DNA of 64,000 bases from Saccharothrix ecbatanensis (GTDB taxonomy: Bacteria; Actinomycetota; Actinomycetes; Mycobacteriales; Pseudonocardiaceae). The stretch spans positions 558,001 to 622,000 of the forward strand of contig NZ_JACHMO010000001.1 of the NCBI RefSeq assembly GCF_014205015.1, in the 5' to 3' direction. The position numbers and the translations under genes are program-made. Below the pieces are notes generated by a model. The model saw only the letters and a list, made by a program, of their open reading frames with translations. It was not told the origin of the DNA and searched no databases. Each line of letters starts with the position of its first letter. Position 1 is the stretch's first letter. This document shows, piece after piece, positions 8,657 to 17,791 of the stretch.

Positions 8657-10170
8657 ACCGCCACCTCCTCGCGGTCGGTCTCCGCGCCGCCGGCGATGAG
8701 CGCCATGATCTCGTCGACCGTGGTGTCACCGGCCAGTTCGGCGACCTTCTGCCGGTCGCGCATCACCACCACGCGGTCGGACACGCGCACCACCTCCTCC
8801 AGTTCGGCGGAGATGAACAGCACGGCCATGCCCTCCGCCGCCAGATCCGCGACGACCTTCTGGATCTGCGCCTTCGCGCCCACGTCGATACCGCGCGTCG
8901 GCTCGTCCAGGATCAACAGCTTCGGCTCGGTCACCAACCACCGCGCCAACAGCACCTTCTGCTGGTTGCCGCCCGACAGGTTCCCGACCGCCCGGTCCGG
9001 ATCGGCAGGCCGGATGTCCAACAACTCGATGTACTTCGCCACCAACTCGTCGGCAAGCTTCCGCGGCACCGGCCGCGCCCACCCGCGCGCCGCCTGCAAC
9101 GCCAGGATCAGGTTGTCCCGCACACTCAGGTCGGCCACGATGCCCTCGCCCTTGCGGTCCTCCGAGGAGAACGCGAGACCGACCTCGATCGCCGCCCTCG
9201 GCCCGGTCAACCGCACCGGCTTGCCATCCACCAGCACCCGACCGGAATCGGCCTTGTCCGCACCGAACAGCAGCCGCGCCACCTCCGTGCGGCCCGAACC
9301 CAGCAACCCGGCCATCCCGACCACCTCGCCGGACCGGATCTCCAGGTCGAACGGCGCGACCGAACCCTTGCGGCCCAACCCCTCCGCGACCAGGAAAGCC
9401 TGACCAGGCGTGCCCGAACGGCGCTCGATCTCCTCCAACACGCCCATCTCACGGCCCAGCATCGCCGACACGAGCTCGATCCGGCTCAGCTTCGCCGTGG
9501 CGTACTCGCCGACCAACCGGCCGTTGCGCAGCACCGTCATCCGGTCCGAGATCTCGTACACCTGCTCCAGGAAGTGCGAGACGAACAGCACCGCGACACC
9601 CTCGTCCCGCAGCACCCGGATGATCCGGAACAGCTCCGCGACCTCGTCCACGTCCAGGCTCGACGTCGGCTCGTCCAGCACCAGCACCCGCGCGTCCACC
9701 GCGACCGCCCGCGCGATCGCGACCAGCTGCTGCACCGCGATCGGGTGGCTCTCCAGCACGGAGCCCGGATCGATGTGCAGGCCGATGCGCTCCAACAGCT
9801 CGGCGGAACGCGCGCGCATCGCCTTGCCGTCGATACGGCCGAACTTGCGCGGCTCACGCCCGAGCAGGATGTTCTCCGCCACGGTCAGGTTCGCGCACAG
9901 GTTGACCTCTTGGTACACCGTGCTGATCCCGGCGGCCTGCGCCTGCGCCGGCCCACCGAACGACACGGACTCGCCCGCGTAGTGGATCGCACCCGCCGCC
10001 AGGGGGTGCACCCCCGTCAGCGCCTTGATGAGCGTGGACTTCCCAGCCCCGTTCTCGCCCATCAACGCGTGGACCTCGCCGGGGAACAGCCGGAAATCCA
10101 CCTCTTGCAAGGCTTTCACTCCGGGGAACTCCACCGAGATACCCCGCATGTCGACGACCGGCTCGGTCAC
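8653..10170 (-). CDS. ytfR: Sugar ABC transporter ATPase, YtfR type
   Basis: The 505-residue protein has two ABC domains. The GTG at 10170 is chosen because of the GAGGGGAG site upstream and because the ABC fold begins right after it. The first domain has GENGAGKST, the Q-loop YQEVNL and VLDEPTSSLD. The second has the LSGGNQQKV signature and [15 protein letters not shown]; its Walker A region is degenerate (GSGRTEVA), as is usual in this family. It energises the YtfT/YjfF channel. Confidence 0.88.
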   Translation of the reverse strand: MTEPVVDMRGISVEFPGVKALQEVDFRLFPGEVHALMGENGAGKSTLIKALTGVHPLAAGAIHYAGESVSFGGPAQAQAAGISTVYQEVNLCANLTVAENILLGREPRKFGRIDGKAMRARSAELLERIGLHIDPGSVLESHPIAVQQLVAIARAVAVDARVLVLDEPTSSLDVDEVAELFRIIRVLRDEGVAVLFVSHFLEQVYEISDRMTVLRNGRLVGEYATAKLSRIELVSAMLGREMGVLEEIERRSGTPGQAFLVAEGLGRKGSVAPFDLEIRSGEVVGMAGLLGSGRTEVARLLFGADKADSGRVLVDGKPVRLTGPRAAIEVGLAFSSEDRKGEGIVADLSVRDNLILALQAARGWARPVPRKLADELVAKYIELLDIRPADPDRAVGNLSGGNQQKVLLARWLVTEPKLLILDEPTRGIDVGAKAQIQKVVADLAAEGMAVLFISAELEEVVRVSDRVVVMRDRQKVAELAGDTTVDEIMALIAGGAETDREEVAV

Positions 10171-10197
10171 CGGACAACTCCCCTCACACGAGTGGGT

Positions 10198-10237
10198 GCG
10201 GCCCCCGCCACCACACCCGGAGGGTGGCGGAGGCCGC
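10198..10237 (-). promoter_or_regulatory. Intercistronic stem-loop between ytfQ and ytfR
   Basis: GCGGCC-C-CCGCCACC (10198-10212) pairs with GGTGGCGG-A-GGCCGC (10223-10237): 14 base pairs with one mismatch and a 10-base loop. It lies 12 bp after the ytfQ stop. Such hairpins usually protect or partly terminate the message so that binding protein is made in excess over the ATPase. Confidence 0.65.
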
Positions 10238-10249
10238 TGCTTGTGGTGA

Positions 10250-11224
10250 TCAGTACTTGCGGTTGGGGAGCTCGGTCTTCGCCTGCTCCGAGGTGAACGT
10301 GGTCTCCTCGGTGACAACGCGCGGCGGGACTTCCTCGCCCGCCAGGACCTTCTTGGACAGGTCCATCAGCTGCTTGCCCAGCAGCGGGTTGCACTCGACG
10401 ATGAAGTTGATCTCACCGGCGGCCAGCGCGGTCATGCCGTCCTTCACCGCGTCCACGGTGATGATCTTGATGTCCTTGCCGGGCACCTTGCCCGCGGCCT
10501 TGATCGCCTCGATCGCGCCCAGACCCATGTCGTCGTTGTGCGCGTAGACCACGTCGATCTGCGGCACCGACTTCAGGAACGCCTCCATGACCTGCTTGCC
10601 ACCCGACCGAGTGAAGTCACCGGTCTGCGTCGCCACGATCTTCAGGTCCGTGCCCGCGATGGCCTCTTCGAAGCCCTTCTTGCGGTCGATCGCAGGAGCC
10701 GCGCCCGTCGTGCCCTGAAGCTCGACGACGTTCTTCGCGCCGGCCGCGTTCTCCTTCAGCCATTCACCGGCCTTCTTGCCTTCCAGTACGAAGTCCGAGC
10801 CGAGGAACGTCTTGTAGAGCGTGGTGTCGTCCGAGTCGATCGCGCGGTCGGTGAGGATGACCGGGATGTTCGCGCGCTTGGCCTCGAGCAGCACGGTGTC
10901 CCAACCGGTCTCGACAACCGGGCTGAAGGCGATGATGTCCACCTTCTGCTGGATGTAGGACCGGATCGCCTTGATCTGGTTCTCCTGCTTCTGCTGCGCG
11001 TCGGAGAACTTCAGGTCGACCCCGGCCGCGGCGGCCTCTTCCTGGATCGACTTGGTGTTCGCGGTGCGCCAGCCGCTCTCGGCGCCCACCTGAGCGAAGC
11101 CCATCGTGATCTTGCCGTCATCCTTGGCGCCGGTCGACCCCGCGTCCCCGGACCCACCGGAACCACACGCGGTCAACGCGGCCAACATGACCGCGACAGC
11201 GGCGGTCGTGATCTTCTTCAACAC
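10250..11224 (-). CDS. ytfQ: Furanose-binding lipoprotein, YtfQ type
   Basis: The 324-residue protein starts at GTG 11224, 6 bases after GGAGGA. A lipoprotein signal with a TACGSG lipobox comes first. The mature part closely follows E. coli YtfQ in recognisable blocks: GFAQVGAESGWR, QQKQENQIKAIRSY, DIIAFSPVVETGW, TDRAID, NVVELQGTTGAAPAIDRKKGF and VYAHNDDMGLGAIEAIK. YtfQ binds galactofuranose. Neighbouring arabinosidases make arabinofuranose an alternative. It is the first gene of the importer operon. Confidence 0.88.
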   Translation of the reverse strand: MLKKITTAAVAVMLAALTACGSGGSGDAGSTGAKDDGKITMGFAQVGAESGWRTANTKSIQEEAAAAGVDLKFSDAQQKQENQIKAIRSYIQQKVDIIAFSPVVETGWDTVLLEAKRANIPVILTDRAIDSDDTTLYKTFLGSDFVLEGKKAGEWLKENAAGAKNVVELQGTTGAAPAIDRKKGFEEAIAGTDLKIVATQTGDFTRSGGKQVMEAFLKSVPQIDVVYAHNDDMGLGAIEAIKAAGKVPGKDIKIITVDAVKDGMTALAAGEINFIVECNPLLGKQLMDLSKKVLAGEEVPPRVVTEETTFTSEQAKTELPNRKY

Positions 11225-11299
11225 TGGTCTTCCTCCGTGGGAACCCGAGACACTGACGGGAACGGCGAACCGCGTGACGGTGGTCACCTGGGCCACCAG

Positions 11300-11313
11300 A
11301 GTGAACGCTCACA
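11300..11313. promoter_or_regulatory. LacI-type operator in front of ytfQ
   Basis: AGTGAACGCTCACA (TGTGAGCGTTCACT on the other strand) is a near-palindrome. On the minus strand it overlaps the spacer of a plausible TTGACG / CACTCT promoter for ytfQ. It resembles the site at 11379-11392. Confidence 0.55.
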
Positions 11314-11353
11314 ATCGGCTCGTCAACCCCTTCGAAACGTCAACTTCGCATCC

Positions 11354-11392
11354 TTGACACGTTTGTTAGCCGATCGTATGTTAGCGCTCACT
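11354..11392 (+). promoter_or_regulatory. Promoter and operator of the GH43 gene
   Basis: TTGACA (11354-11359) and TATGTT (11377-11382) are separated by exactly 17 bp. The -10 box overlaps the operator-like TGTTAGCGCTCACT (11379-11392), whose TGTTAGCG half matches the operators at 16474 and 17768. Binding there would block transcription. Confidence 0.65.
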
Positions 11393-11476
11393 ATTGTGAC
11401 CCACCGCACCTGCACGGTCGCATGCCCTGTTCATCCGCGGTCTCGGGGCCGCGCGCAAGACGAGAGCGACTCCCAC

Positions 11477-13693
11477 ATGGTCACCCTTCGTCATCGCCCA
11501 CGCACCTTCGTCGCGACCTTGGTCGCAGCCCTTGTCGCATCGCTGGGCACGGCGGCGCTGGCCGCGCCGTCCGCGTCCGCCGCAGATGGACTCGTTCTGC
11601 ACTACCCCCTCACCGAATCCTCGGGAGCGGTCGTAGCGGACCTCTCGGGCGGAGGTCGTAACGCAACCGTTATCGGTGACGCCACTCCCGGTGGATCTGA
11701 AGGGCTTCAACTCGGTGGCGTCAACGGCCACGTGAAGCTGCCCGACAACGTGCTGCGCGGCTTGACCGACGTCACTGTCTCGGTTCAGGTGCGCATTTCG
11801 CCGGACCAGGCCACGCCCTACTTCATCTACGGTATCGGTAATTCCGCGGGCACTGCCGGTAACGGCTACCTGTTCACCACGGGCAACGCCTACCGCTCCG
11901 CGATCGCCACCGGCAACTGGTCGACGGAGCAGACCGTGTCGGCCGGTCGGAATCTCGCCAGGGGAGTTTGGAAAACGCTTACCTACACGCTCGGCGGTGG
12001 CACCGCCGTGCTGTACGAGGACGGCGTCGAAGTCGCCCGCCGGACCGGCGTCACCACCACCCCGGCGATGATCGGCGGCGGCACGACGACCGCCAACCAC
12101 ATCGGCCGTTCGGTCTACAGCGGCGACCGCCACCTCAAGGGCGCGGTCCGCGACTTCCGCCTCTACGACCGGGCCGTCACCGCCGCCGAGGCGCACGACC
12201 TCGGCTTCGTGCCCGTCGAGGAGAAGGCCCGCCGCGACCTGGCCGCCGTCGACCTCGGCGACCTCTCCGCCGTCACCGCGAACCTCACCCTGCCCGTCAC
12301 CGGCCCGTACGGCTCGGCGATCACCTGGCAGTCGAGCGACGAGGCGCACGTGACCGCTCAGGGCGTCGTCACCCGTCCCGCCGCGGGCTCCGACCCGGCC
12401 ACCGTGACCCTGACCGCCACCGCCGCCGACCAGACGAGGACGTTCGAGGTCACCGTGCGCCCCGAGCTGACCGACAGCGAGAAGGTCGCCGAAGCCGCCG
12501 CCGCCCTGACCGTGTGGGACGCCGACGACATCCGCGGCAACGTCACCCTGCCGACCGAGGGCCTGCACGGCACGGACGTCTCGTGGAAGTCCACCAAGAA
12601 GAAGATCATCACCGAGACCGGCGAGGTGACCCGGCCCGCGCACGGCGCCGAGCCCGAGCGGCTGACGCTCACCGCGACCGTCCGCAGCGGCGAGGAGCAG
12701 ACCAAGCGCCGCTTCGACGTGACGGTGACGCCGAAGCCCGAGGAGCAGGCCTACGAGGGTTACCTGTTCGGCTACTTCACGGGCGAGGGCACGGCCACCG
12801 GCGAGCAGGTGTACTTCGCCGCGAGCCAGGGCAACGACGCGCTCAAGTGGGACGAGCTCAACAAGGGCAACCCGGTGCTGACGTCGTCGCTCGGCGACAA
12901 GGGCGTGCGCGACCCGTTCATCATCCGGTCCCCGGAGGGCGACAAGTTCTACCTCATCGCCACCGACCTGAAGATGCACGGCAACGGCAACTGGGACCTG
13001 GTGCAGCGCAAGGGCAGCCGGTACGTCGAGGTGTGGGAGTCCACCGACCTCGTCAACTGGGGGCAGCAGCGCCACGTGCGGGTGTCGCCCGAGACGGCCG
13101 GCAACACGTGGGCGCCCGAGGCGTACTACGACGAGTCGATCGGCGCCTACGTCGTCTTCTGGGCCTCGAAGGTCTACGCCGCGGACGACCCCGAGCACAC
13201 CGGCAGCACCTACAACAAGATGCTCTACGCGACCACGCGCGACTTCCGCACGTTCAGCGAGCCGCAGGTCTGGGTCGACCCGGGCTACTCGGTCATCGAC
13301 TCGACCGTGATCAAGCACGGTGACGAGTACTACCGGTTCACCAAGGACGAGCGGAACAACACGTCCACCACGCCGTGCAGCAAGTTCATCCTGGCCGAGA
13401 AGTCCACGGAGCTGCGCGACACCTCGTACGACTTCGTGGCCGACTGCATCGGCAAGGGCTCGATCCGCCAGGGCGAGGGTCCGACCGTGTTCAAGTCCAA
13501 CACCGAGGACCGCTGGTACCTGTTCATCGACGAGTTCGGCGGACGCGGCTACGTCCCGTTCGAGACCACCGACCTCGCCTCGGGCCAGTGGACCCTCTCC
13601 ACGGACTACTCCCTGCCCAGCCGGCCCCGGCACGGCACCGTCCTGCCCGTCACCAAGGCCGAACTCGACCGCGTCCGCGCGGCCTTCCCCTGA
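11477..13693 (+). CDS. Secreted GH43 arabinan-degrading enzyme with LamG and Ig-like domains
   Basis: The 738-residue protein begins at ATG 11477 with a signal peptide ending near PSASAAD. A LamG-type concanavalin fold (about 37-240) is followed by two atrophied bacterial Ig-like domains (about 250-425). A five-bladed GH43 domain (about 430-738) completes it. The GH43 base is the Asp in RDPFII (D479), and the acid is probably the Glu in GEGPTV (E667). GH43 enzymes are inverting arabinanases, arabinofuranosidases or xylosidases. Context favours arabinan side-chain or backbone attack. It heads the plus-strand pair with GH51. Confidence 0.82.
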   Translation: MVTLRHRPRTFVATLVAALVASLGTAALAAPSASAADGLVLHYPLTESSGAVVADLSGGGRNATVIGDATPGGSEGLQLGGVNGHVKLPDNVLRGLTDVTVSVQVRISPDQATPYFIYGIGNSAGTAGNGYLFTTGNAYRSAIATGNWSTEQTVSAGRNLARGVWKTLTYTLGGGTAVLYEDGVEVARRTGVTTTPAMIGGGTTTANHIGRSVYSGDRHLKGAVRDFRLYDRAVTAAEAHDLGFVPVEEKARRDLAAVDLGDLSAVTANLTLPVTGPYGSAITWQSSDEAHVTAQGVVTRPAAGSDPATVTLTATAADQTRTFEVTVRPELTDSEKVAEAAAALTVWDADDIRGNVTLPTEGLHGTDVSWKSTKKKIITETGEVTRPAHGAEPERLTLTATVRSGEEQTKRRFDVTVTPKPEEQAYEGYLFGYFTGEGTATGEQVYFAASQGNDALKWDELNKGNPVLTSSLGDKGVRDPFIIRSPEGDKFYLIATDLKMHGNGNWDLVQRKGSRYVEVWESTDLVNWGQQRHVRVSPETAGNTWAPEAYYDESIGAYVVFWASKVYAADDPEHTGSTYNKMLYATTRDFRTFSEPQVWVDPGYSVIDSTVIKHGDEYYRFTKDERNNTSTTPCSKFILAEKSTELRDTSYDFVADCIGKGSIRQGEGPTVFKSNTEDRWYLFIDEFGGRGYVPFETTDLASGQWTLSTDYSLPSRPRHGTVLPVTKAELDRVRAAFP

Positions 13694-13774
13694 CCCCTGA
13701 CCCCAGACCCCCTGACCTTTAGACCTCCGCACCCGACATCCCTGATCTCCAGCCCCCTGACCTCTGGAGCAAGC

Positions 13775-16252
13775 ATGTCCCGCGTTGTGATGGCCGCGGC
13801 ACTCGCCGCGAGCCTGCTGGTCGCCGTGCCCGCGTCGGGCACGGCGGCCGACACCGACTACACCCTCAGCGTCGACCCGTCCGCCAAGGGCGCGACGATC
13901 GACGACAGCATGTACGGCGTCTTCTTCGAGGACATCAACCGCGCCGCGGACGGCGGCCTCTACGCCGAGCTGGTGCAGAACCGGTCGTTCGAGTACGACC
14001 CCGCCGACAACGCCTCCTACACCCCGCTCACCGCGTGGGCGCCGGCCGGCGGCACGCTCGACGTGGTCGACGACGACGGCCGGCTCAACGAGCGCAACCG
14101 CCGCTACCTCCGCGTCGGCCTGCCCGGCGGCGTGATCAACTCCGGGTACAACACCGGCGTCAACGTCGAGCGCGGCGAGCGCTACGACTTCTCCGTCTGG
14201 GCCCGCACGGACCAGGCCGCCGGCACCCCGCTGCACGTCGGCCTGACCGACGAGGCGGGCGCCGACCTGGCCGCGCCGTTGAAGCTCCAGGTCACCGGTG
14301 ACGGCTGGAAGAAGTACACCGGCACGTTCGACGCCCGGCAGTCGTCCACGAACGGCCGGCTCCTGGTGAACGGCGGCGGCACGGGCACGCTGCGGCTGGA
14401 CATGGTCTCGCTCTTCCCGCGGGACACCTTCAAGGGCCACGGCCTGCGCAGCGACCTGGCCCGGAAGATCGCGGCCCTCGAACCCGGCTTCGTCCGCTTC
14501 CCCGGCGGCTGCCTGGTCAACACCGGCAGCCACGAGGCCTACGAGGCGCCGAACTGGGAGCGCCGCCGCTCGTTCCAGTGGAAGGACACCATCGGCCCGG
14601 TCGAGGAGCGCGCCACCAACTGGAACTTCTGGGGCTACAACCAGTCCTACGGCCTCGGCTACTACGAGTACTTCCAGTTCTCCGAGGACGTCGGCGCGAT
14701 GCCGCTGCCCGTGGTGCCCGCGCTGGTCACCGGCTGCGGCCAGAACCGCGCCACCGACGACCCGGCGCTGCTCCAGCGGCACATCCAGGACACGCTCGAC
14801 CTGATCGAGTTCGCCAACGGCCCGGCCGACTCCACGTGGGGCCGCAAGCGGGCCGAGATGGGCCACCCGAAGCCGTTCAAGCTGACCCACGTCGCGGTCG
14901 GCAACGAGGAGAACCTGGCCGACGAGTTCTTCGCCCGGTTCACCCAGTTCCGCGCCGCCATCGAGGCGAAGTACCCGGACATCACCATCGTCAGCAACTC
15001 CGGACCGGACGACACCGGCGCCAACTTCGACCGGCTGTGGCAGCTCAACCGCGACGCGGGCGTCGACATGGTGGACGAGCACTACTACAACAGCCCGAGC
15101 TGGTTCCTGGAGAACAACGACCGGTACGACAGCTACGACCGCAACGGGCCCAAGGTGTTCCTGGGCGAGTACGCCTCGCAGGACAACCGGTTCTTCAACG
15201 CCTTGTCCGAGGCCGCGTTCATGACCGGTCTGGAGCGCAACGCGGACGTCGTGAAGCTCGCCTCCTACGCGCCGCTGCTGTCCAATGAGGACTACGTGCA
15301 GTGGCGGCCGGACATGATCTGGTTCAACAACCACGCGTCGTGGGGCTCGACCTCCTACGAGGTGCAGAAGCTGTTCATGACCAACGTGGGCGACCACGTG
15401 GTGAAGAGCACGGCCTCCGGCACGGCGTGGAGCCCGACCCCGATCACCGGCGCCATCGGCCTCTCCTCCTGGGCCACCTCCGTGGCGTACGACGACGTGA
15501 AGGTCACCGCCGCGGACGGCCGCGAGCTGTTCTCCGACGACTTCTCCGGTGACGCGGGCAACTGGACCGGGAACGGCGCGGGCAACTGGGGCGTCGTGGA
15601 CGGCGCTTACGTGCAGTCCGACGTGGCCGCGACCAACCCGCTGGTCACCGCCGGCGACCCGACCTGGAACAACTTCACGTTCAGCGTCAAGGCCACCAAG
15701 AAGTCCGGCAGTGAGGGCTTCCTGATCCCGTTCGCGGTCAACGGCACGGGCAACCCCTTCTGGTGGAACCTCGGCGGCTGGAACAACACCCGGTCCGCCG
15801 TGGACGGCGGCAACTCGTCCCGGGTGTTCCACGCCGACAACACCACGATCGAGACCGGCCGCACGTACGACCTCCGCGTCGAGGTGCGCGACCGGCACGT
15901 GAAGCTCTTCATCGACGGCACGCTGTGGGCCGAGTTCACCGACGAGTCGGGCAAGAACCCGGAGCCCTTCCGCCAGGTCGTCACCCGCGACCAGGCGACC
16001 GGCGAGCTGATCGTCAAGGTGGTCAACGCCCAGGCGGACGCCGCCCGCACGAAGATCGACCTCGGTCGGACCACGCGGGTCAAGTCCACTGCCCGTGCCA
16101 CCGTGCTCCAGGGCCGGCCGGACGACGTCAACAGCGAGTTCACCCAGCCGGTGCGGGCCACGGAGACGCAGGTGAAGGTCTCCAACTCCTTCACGCACAC
16201 GTTCCCGCCGCACTCGGTGACGTTCCTGCGGATCAAGGAACGGCAGCGATGA
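13775..16252 (+). CDS. Secreted GH51 alpha-L-arabinofuranosidase
   Basis: The 825-residue protein starts at ATG 13775 after GGAGC, 81 bp after GH43, so the two are probably co-transcribed. It has a signal peptide (about 1-25), the GH51 start GVFFEDINRAADGG, an inserted carbohydrate-binding domain (about 85-215), the catalytic barrel with acid/base E378 (VGNEEN) and nucleophile E465 (LGEYAS), and a C-terminal sandwich region (about 570-690). It should release arabinofuranose from arabinan or arabinogalactan outside the cell. Confidence 0.87.
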   Translation: MSRVVMAAALAASLLVAVPASGTAADTDYTLSVDPSAKGATIDDSMYGVFFEDINRAADGGLYAELVQNRSFEYDPADNASYTPLTAWAPAGGTLDVVDDDGRLNERNRRYLRVGLPGGVINSGYNTGVNVERGERYDFSVWARTDQAAGTPLHVGLTDEAGADLAAPLKLQVTGDGWKKYTGTFDARQSSTNGRLLVNGGGTGTLRLDMVSLFPRDTFKGHGLRSDLARKIAALEPGFVRFPGGCLVNTGSHEAYEAPNWERRRSFQWKDTIGPVEERATNWNFWGYNQSYGLGYYEYFQFSEDVGAMPLPVVPALVTGCGQNRATDDPALLQRHIQDTLDLIEFANGPADSTWGRKRAEMGHPKPFKLTHVAVGNEENLADEFFARFTQFRAAIEAKYPDITIVSNSGPDDTGANFDRLWQLNRDAGVDMVDEHYYNSPSWFLENNDRYDSYDRNGPKVFLGEYASQDNRFFNALSEAAFMTGLERNADVVKLASYAPLLSNEDYVQWRPDMIWFNNHASWGSTSYEVQKLFMTNVGDHVVKSTASGTAWSPTPITGAIGLSSWATSVAYDDVKVTAADGRELFSDDFSGDAGNWTGNGAGNWGVVDGAYVQSDVAATNPLVTAGDPTWNNFTFSVKATKKSGSEGFLIPFAVNGTGNPFWWNLGGWNNTRSAVDGGNSSRVFHADNTTIETGRTYDLRVEVRDRHVKLFIDGTLWAEFTDESGKNPEPFRQVVTRDQATGELIVKVVNAQADAARTKIDLGRTTRVKSTARATVLQGRPDDVNSEFTQPVRATETQVKVSNSFTHTFPPHSVTFLRIKERQR

Positions 16253-16401
16253 CCCCGGGCTCGGCCGATCGCGACGCGGTGTCGTTGCGGCTGGTCAGCG
16301 ATTCGGAGGCGTACCCGGCGCACGACACCGGGCGGCTCGTGGTGGCCGAGCCGGGCGACGACCGGAGGACCGGGGACCGTGCGACTTTCCGACTCGGTTG
16401 A
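16249..16401 (+). pseudogene. 50-codon remnant resembling an AbfB (CBM42) repeat
   Basis: The ATG at 16249 overlaps the GH51 stop by ATGA. The 50-residue product contains VSLRLVSDSEAYPAHDTGRL followed by VVAEPGDD and ATFRL. This fits the AbfB pattern (SLR..N.PGYYLRH...V..DG...ATFRL), as seen intact in the GH2 protein of this window. Most of a beta-trefoil is missing. It may be the decayed tail of a former GH51-AbfB protein, or a coupled small gene. Confidence 0.45.
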
Positions 16402-16473
16402 CGCGTCTTGGCCGGTCCGGGCCGGTCCTTGGTGGACAATGGCGGTGACGGCGCGTTCACGGTGAACAGGCGC

Positions 16474-16487
16474 TGTTATCGCTAACA
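16474..16487. promoter_or_regulatory. Operator in front of the araR-like gene
   Basis: TGTTATCGCTAACA is the exact reverse complement of the site TGTTAGCGATAACA at 17768-17781 next to araB. Its place upstream of the regulator start suggests autoregulation. Confidence 0.7.
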
Positions 16488-16529
16488 TCGATAGCGAAGG
16501 CAATGTTCGACCATGGAGATGGGGCGGTA

Positions 16530-17546
16530 GTGGAGCACAAGACCTCGCGCGACCCCGCGATGACGGATGTCGCCCGGCTCGCGGGGGTCTCGCACCAGAC
16601 GGTGTCACGGGTGCTGAACGGGCACCCCAACGTCCGGGAGCAGACCCGACTGCGGGTGCGGGCGGCGATCGCCGAATTGGGCTACCGGCCCAACAAGGCG
16701 GCCCGCGCGCTGGTCACCGGCCGATCCCAGTTGATCGGGGTGGTGGCGCAGAACTCGACGCTCTACGGTCCCGCGTCGCTGCTCGCCGCGTTCGAGACGG
16801 CGGCGGCCGAGGCGGGGTTCGCGGTGAGCGTCGGCCGGGTCAACGTGCTGGACCGCAACTCCATCTCCGACGCCGTCGAGCGGCACCGCGACCAGCGGGT
16901 CGCCGGAATAGTGGTTATCGCGCCGACCGCGTCGGCCAATGACGCCGTCGGCGCCGTGTCGGCGGGCATCCCGCTGGTCACGGTGGACGGCGACCCGGAA
17001 CGCTCCACCCCGCTGGTGACGGTCGACCAGGCGGCGGGCGCCTTCGCGGCGACCCGCCACCTGCTCGACGCCGGCCACAGCACGGTGTGGCACGTCTCGG
17101 GTCCGTCGGACTGGTTCGACAGCCTCGGCCGCATACGGGGTTGGCGGTCGGCGCTGGAGACGGCGGGCCTGGAGGTGCCGCCGGTCGTGCCGGCGGACTG
17201 GAGCGCGTCCTCCGGCTACCGCGCGGGCCAGATGCTGGCCCGGATGCCGGAGGTCACCGCGATCTTCGCGGCGAACGACCACCTGGCGCTCGGCATCCTG
17301 CGCGCGATGAGCGAGCGTGGCCGCCGGGTGCCGCACGACGTGAGCATCGTCGGGTTCGACGACGTGCCGGAGGCGGCGTACTTCATCCCGCCGCTGACGA
17401 CGATCAGGCCGGACTTCCACGCCGTCGCCAAGGAGACCTTGGAGCTGCTGCTGGCGCAGGTCGCCGACGGCGACGTCGGCGCGCCGCAGCGGACGGTCGC
17501 GCCGGCGCTCGTGCAGCGGAACAGCGTCGCCCCGCCCACGGAGTGA
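16530..17546 (+). CDS. LacI-family regulator of arabinose genes
   Basis: I start this 338-residue protein at GTG 16530 (GGGG upstream); ATG 16503 is an in-frame alternative. The N-terminal HTH reads MTDVARLAGVSHQTVSRVLN with the hinge YRPNKAARALVTGRS. A periplasmic-binding-type effector domain follows, with the family end VGFDDVPEAAYFIPPLTTIRP. It sits between the arabinosidase genes and araB, with identical operators in front of itself and araB. It is therefore probably the arabinose repressor, a LacI-type functional counterpart of AraR. The inducer is inferred. Confidence 0.82.
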   Translation: MEHKTSRDPAMTDVARLAGVSHQTVSRVLNGHPNVREQTRLRVRAAIAELGYRPNKAARALVTGRSQLIGVVAQNSTLYGPASLLAAFETAAAEAGFAVSVGRVNVLDRNSISDAVERHRDQRVAGIVVIAPTASANDAVGAVSAGIPLVTVDGDPERSTPLVTVDQAAGAFAATRHLLDAGHSTVWHVSGPSDWFDSLGRIRGWRSALETAGLEVPPVVPADWSASSGYRAGQMLARMPEVTAIFAANDHLALGILRAMSERGRRVPHDVSIVGFDDVPEAAYFIPPLTTIRPDFHAVAKETLELLLAQVADGDVGAPQRTVAPALVQRNSVAPPTE

Positions 17547-17564
17547 AATCGTCCGGCTCGTAGT

Positions 17565-17595
17565 GTTGCGCCGTCCACGTTGGGCGGCGCAACAA
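17565..17595 (+). terminator. Terminator after the arabinose regulator gene
   Basis: TGTTGCGCCG (17565-17574) pairs perfectly with CGGCGCAACA (17586-17595) around an 11-base loop, 19 bp past the stop, followed by ATTTCGT. It separates the regulator from the araBDA promoter. Confidence 0.65.
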
Positions 17596-17754
17596 TTTCG
17601 TAACCGGTCCGCGGCCGACGCGGCCCCGCATCGGTCGCGATCGCGCCTACCCTTGACCTGTGCGCCACGGTCGCCGTCGCGGCCGGCGCCGGTCAAGGTG
17701 ATCATCGCGTTGTGCACGCTCACCAGGCTCTTTGCAGCACGTTGCGGGCAGGGC

Positions 17755-17791
17755 TTGACGCCGTGAATGTTAGCGATAACACTCCTTCTCA
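17755..17791 (+). promoter_or_regulatory. araBDA promoter with overlapping operator, apparently leaderless
   Basis: TTGACG (17755-17760) and AACACT (17778-17783) are 17 bp apart. The operator TGTTAGCGATAACA (17768-17781) lies between and over them. The expected transcription start, 7 bp after the -10 box, coincides with the A of the araB ATG at 17791. No ribosome site precedes that ATG. Confidence 0.6.

Noticed and set aside
10538..11476. N-terminal extension of the GH43 frame antisense to ytfQ
   Set aside because: The signal peptide starts at 11477, after a good promoter; upstream codons are antisense to ytfQ.
11381..16213. A 1,610-codon open frame on the minus strand over the arabinosidase genes
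   Set aside because: It is antisense to GH43 and GH51, both of which have signal peptides and catalytic motifs. The antisense product is low-complexity Arg/Val/Gly-rich, typical of GC-rich shadow frames.
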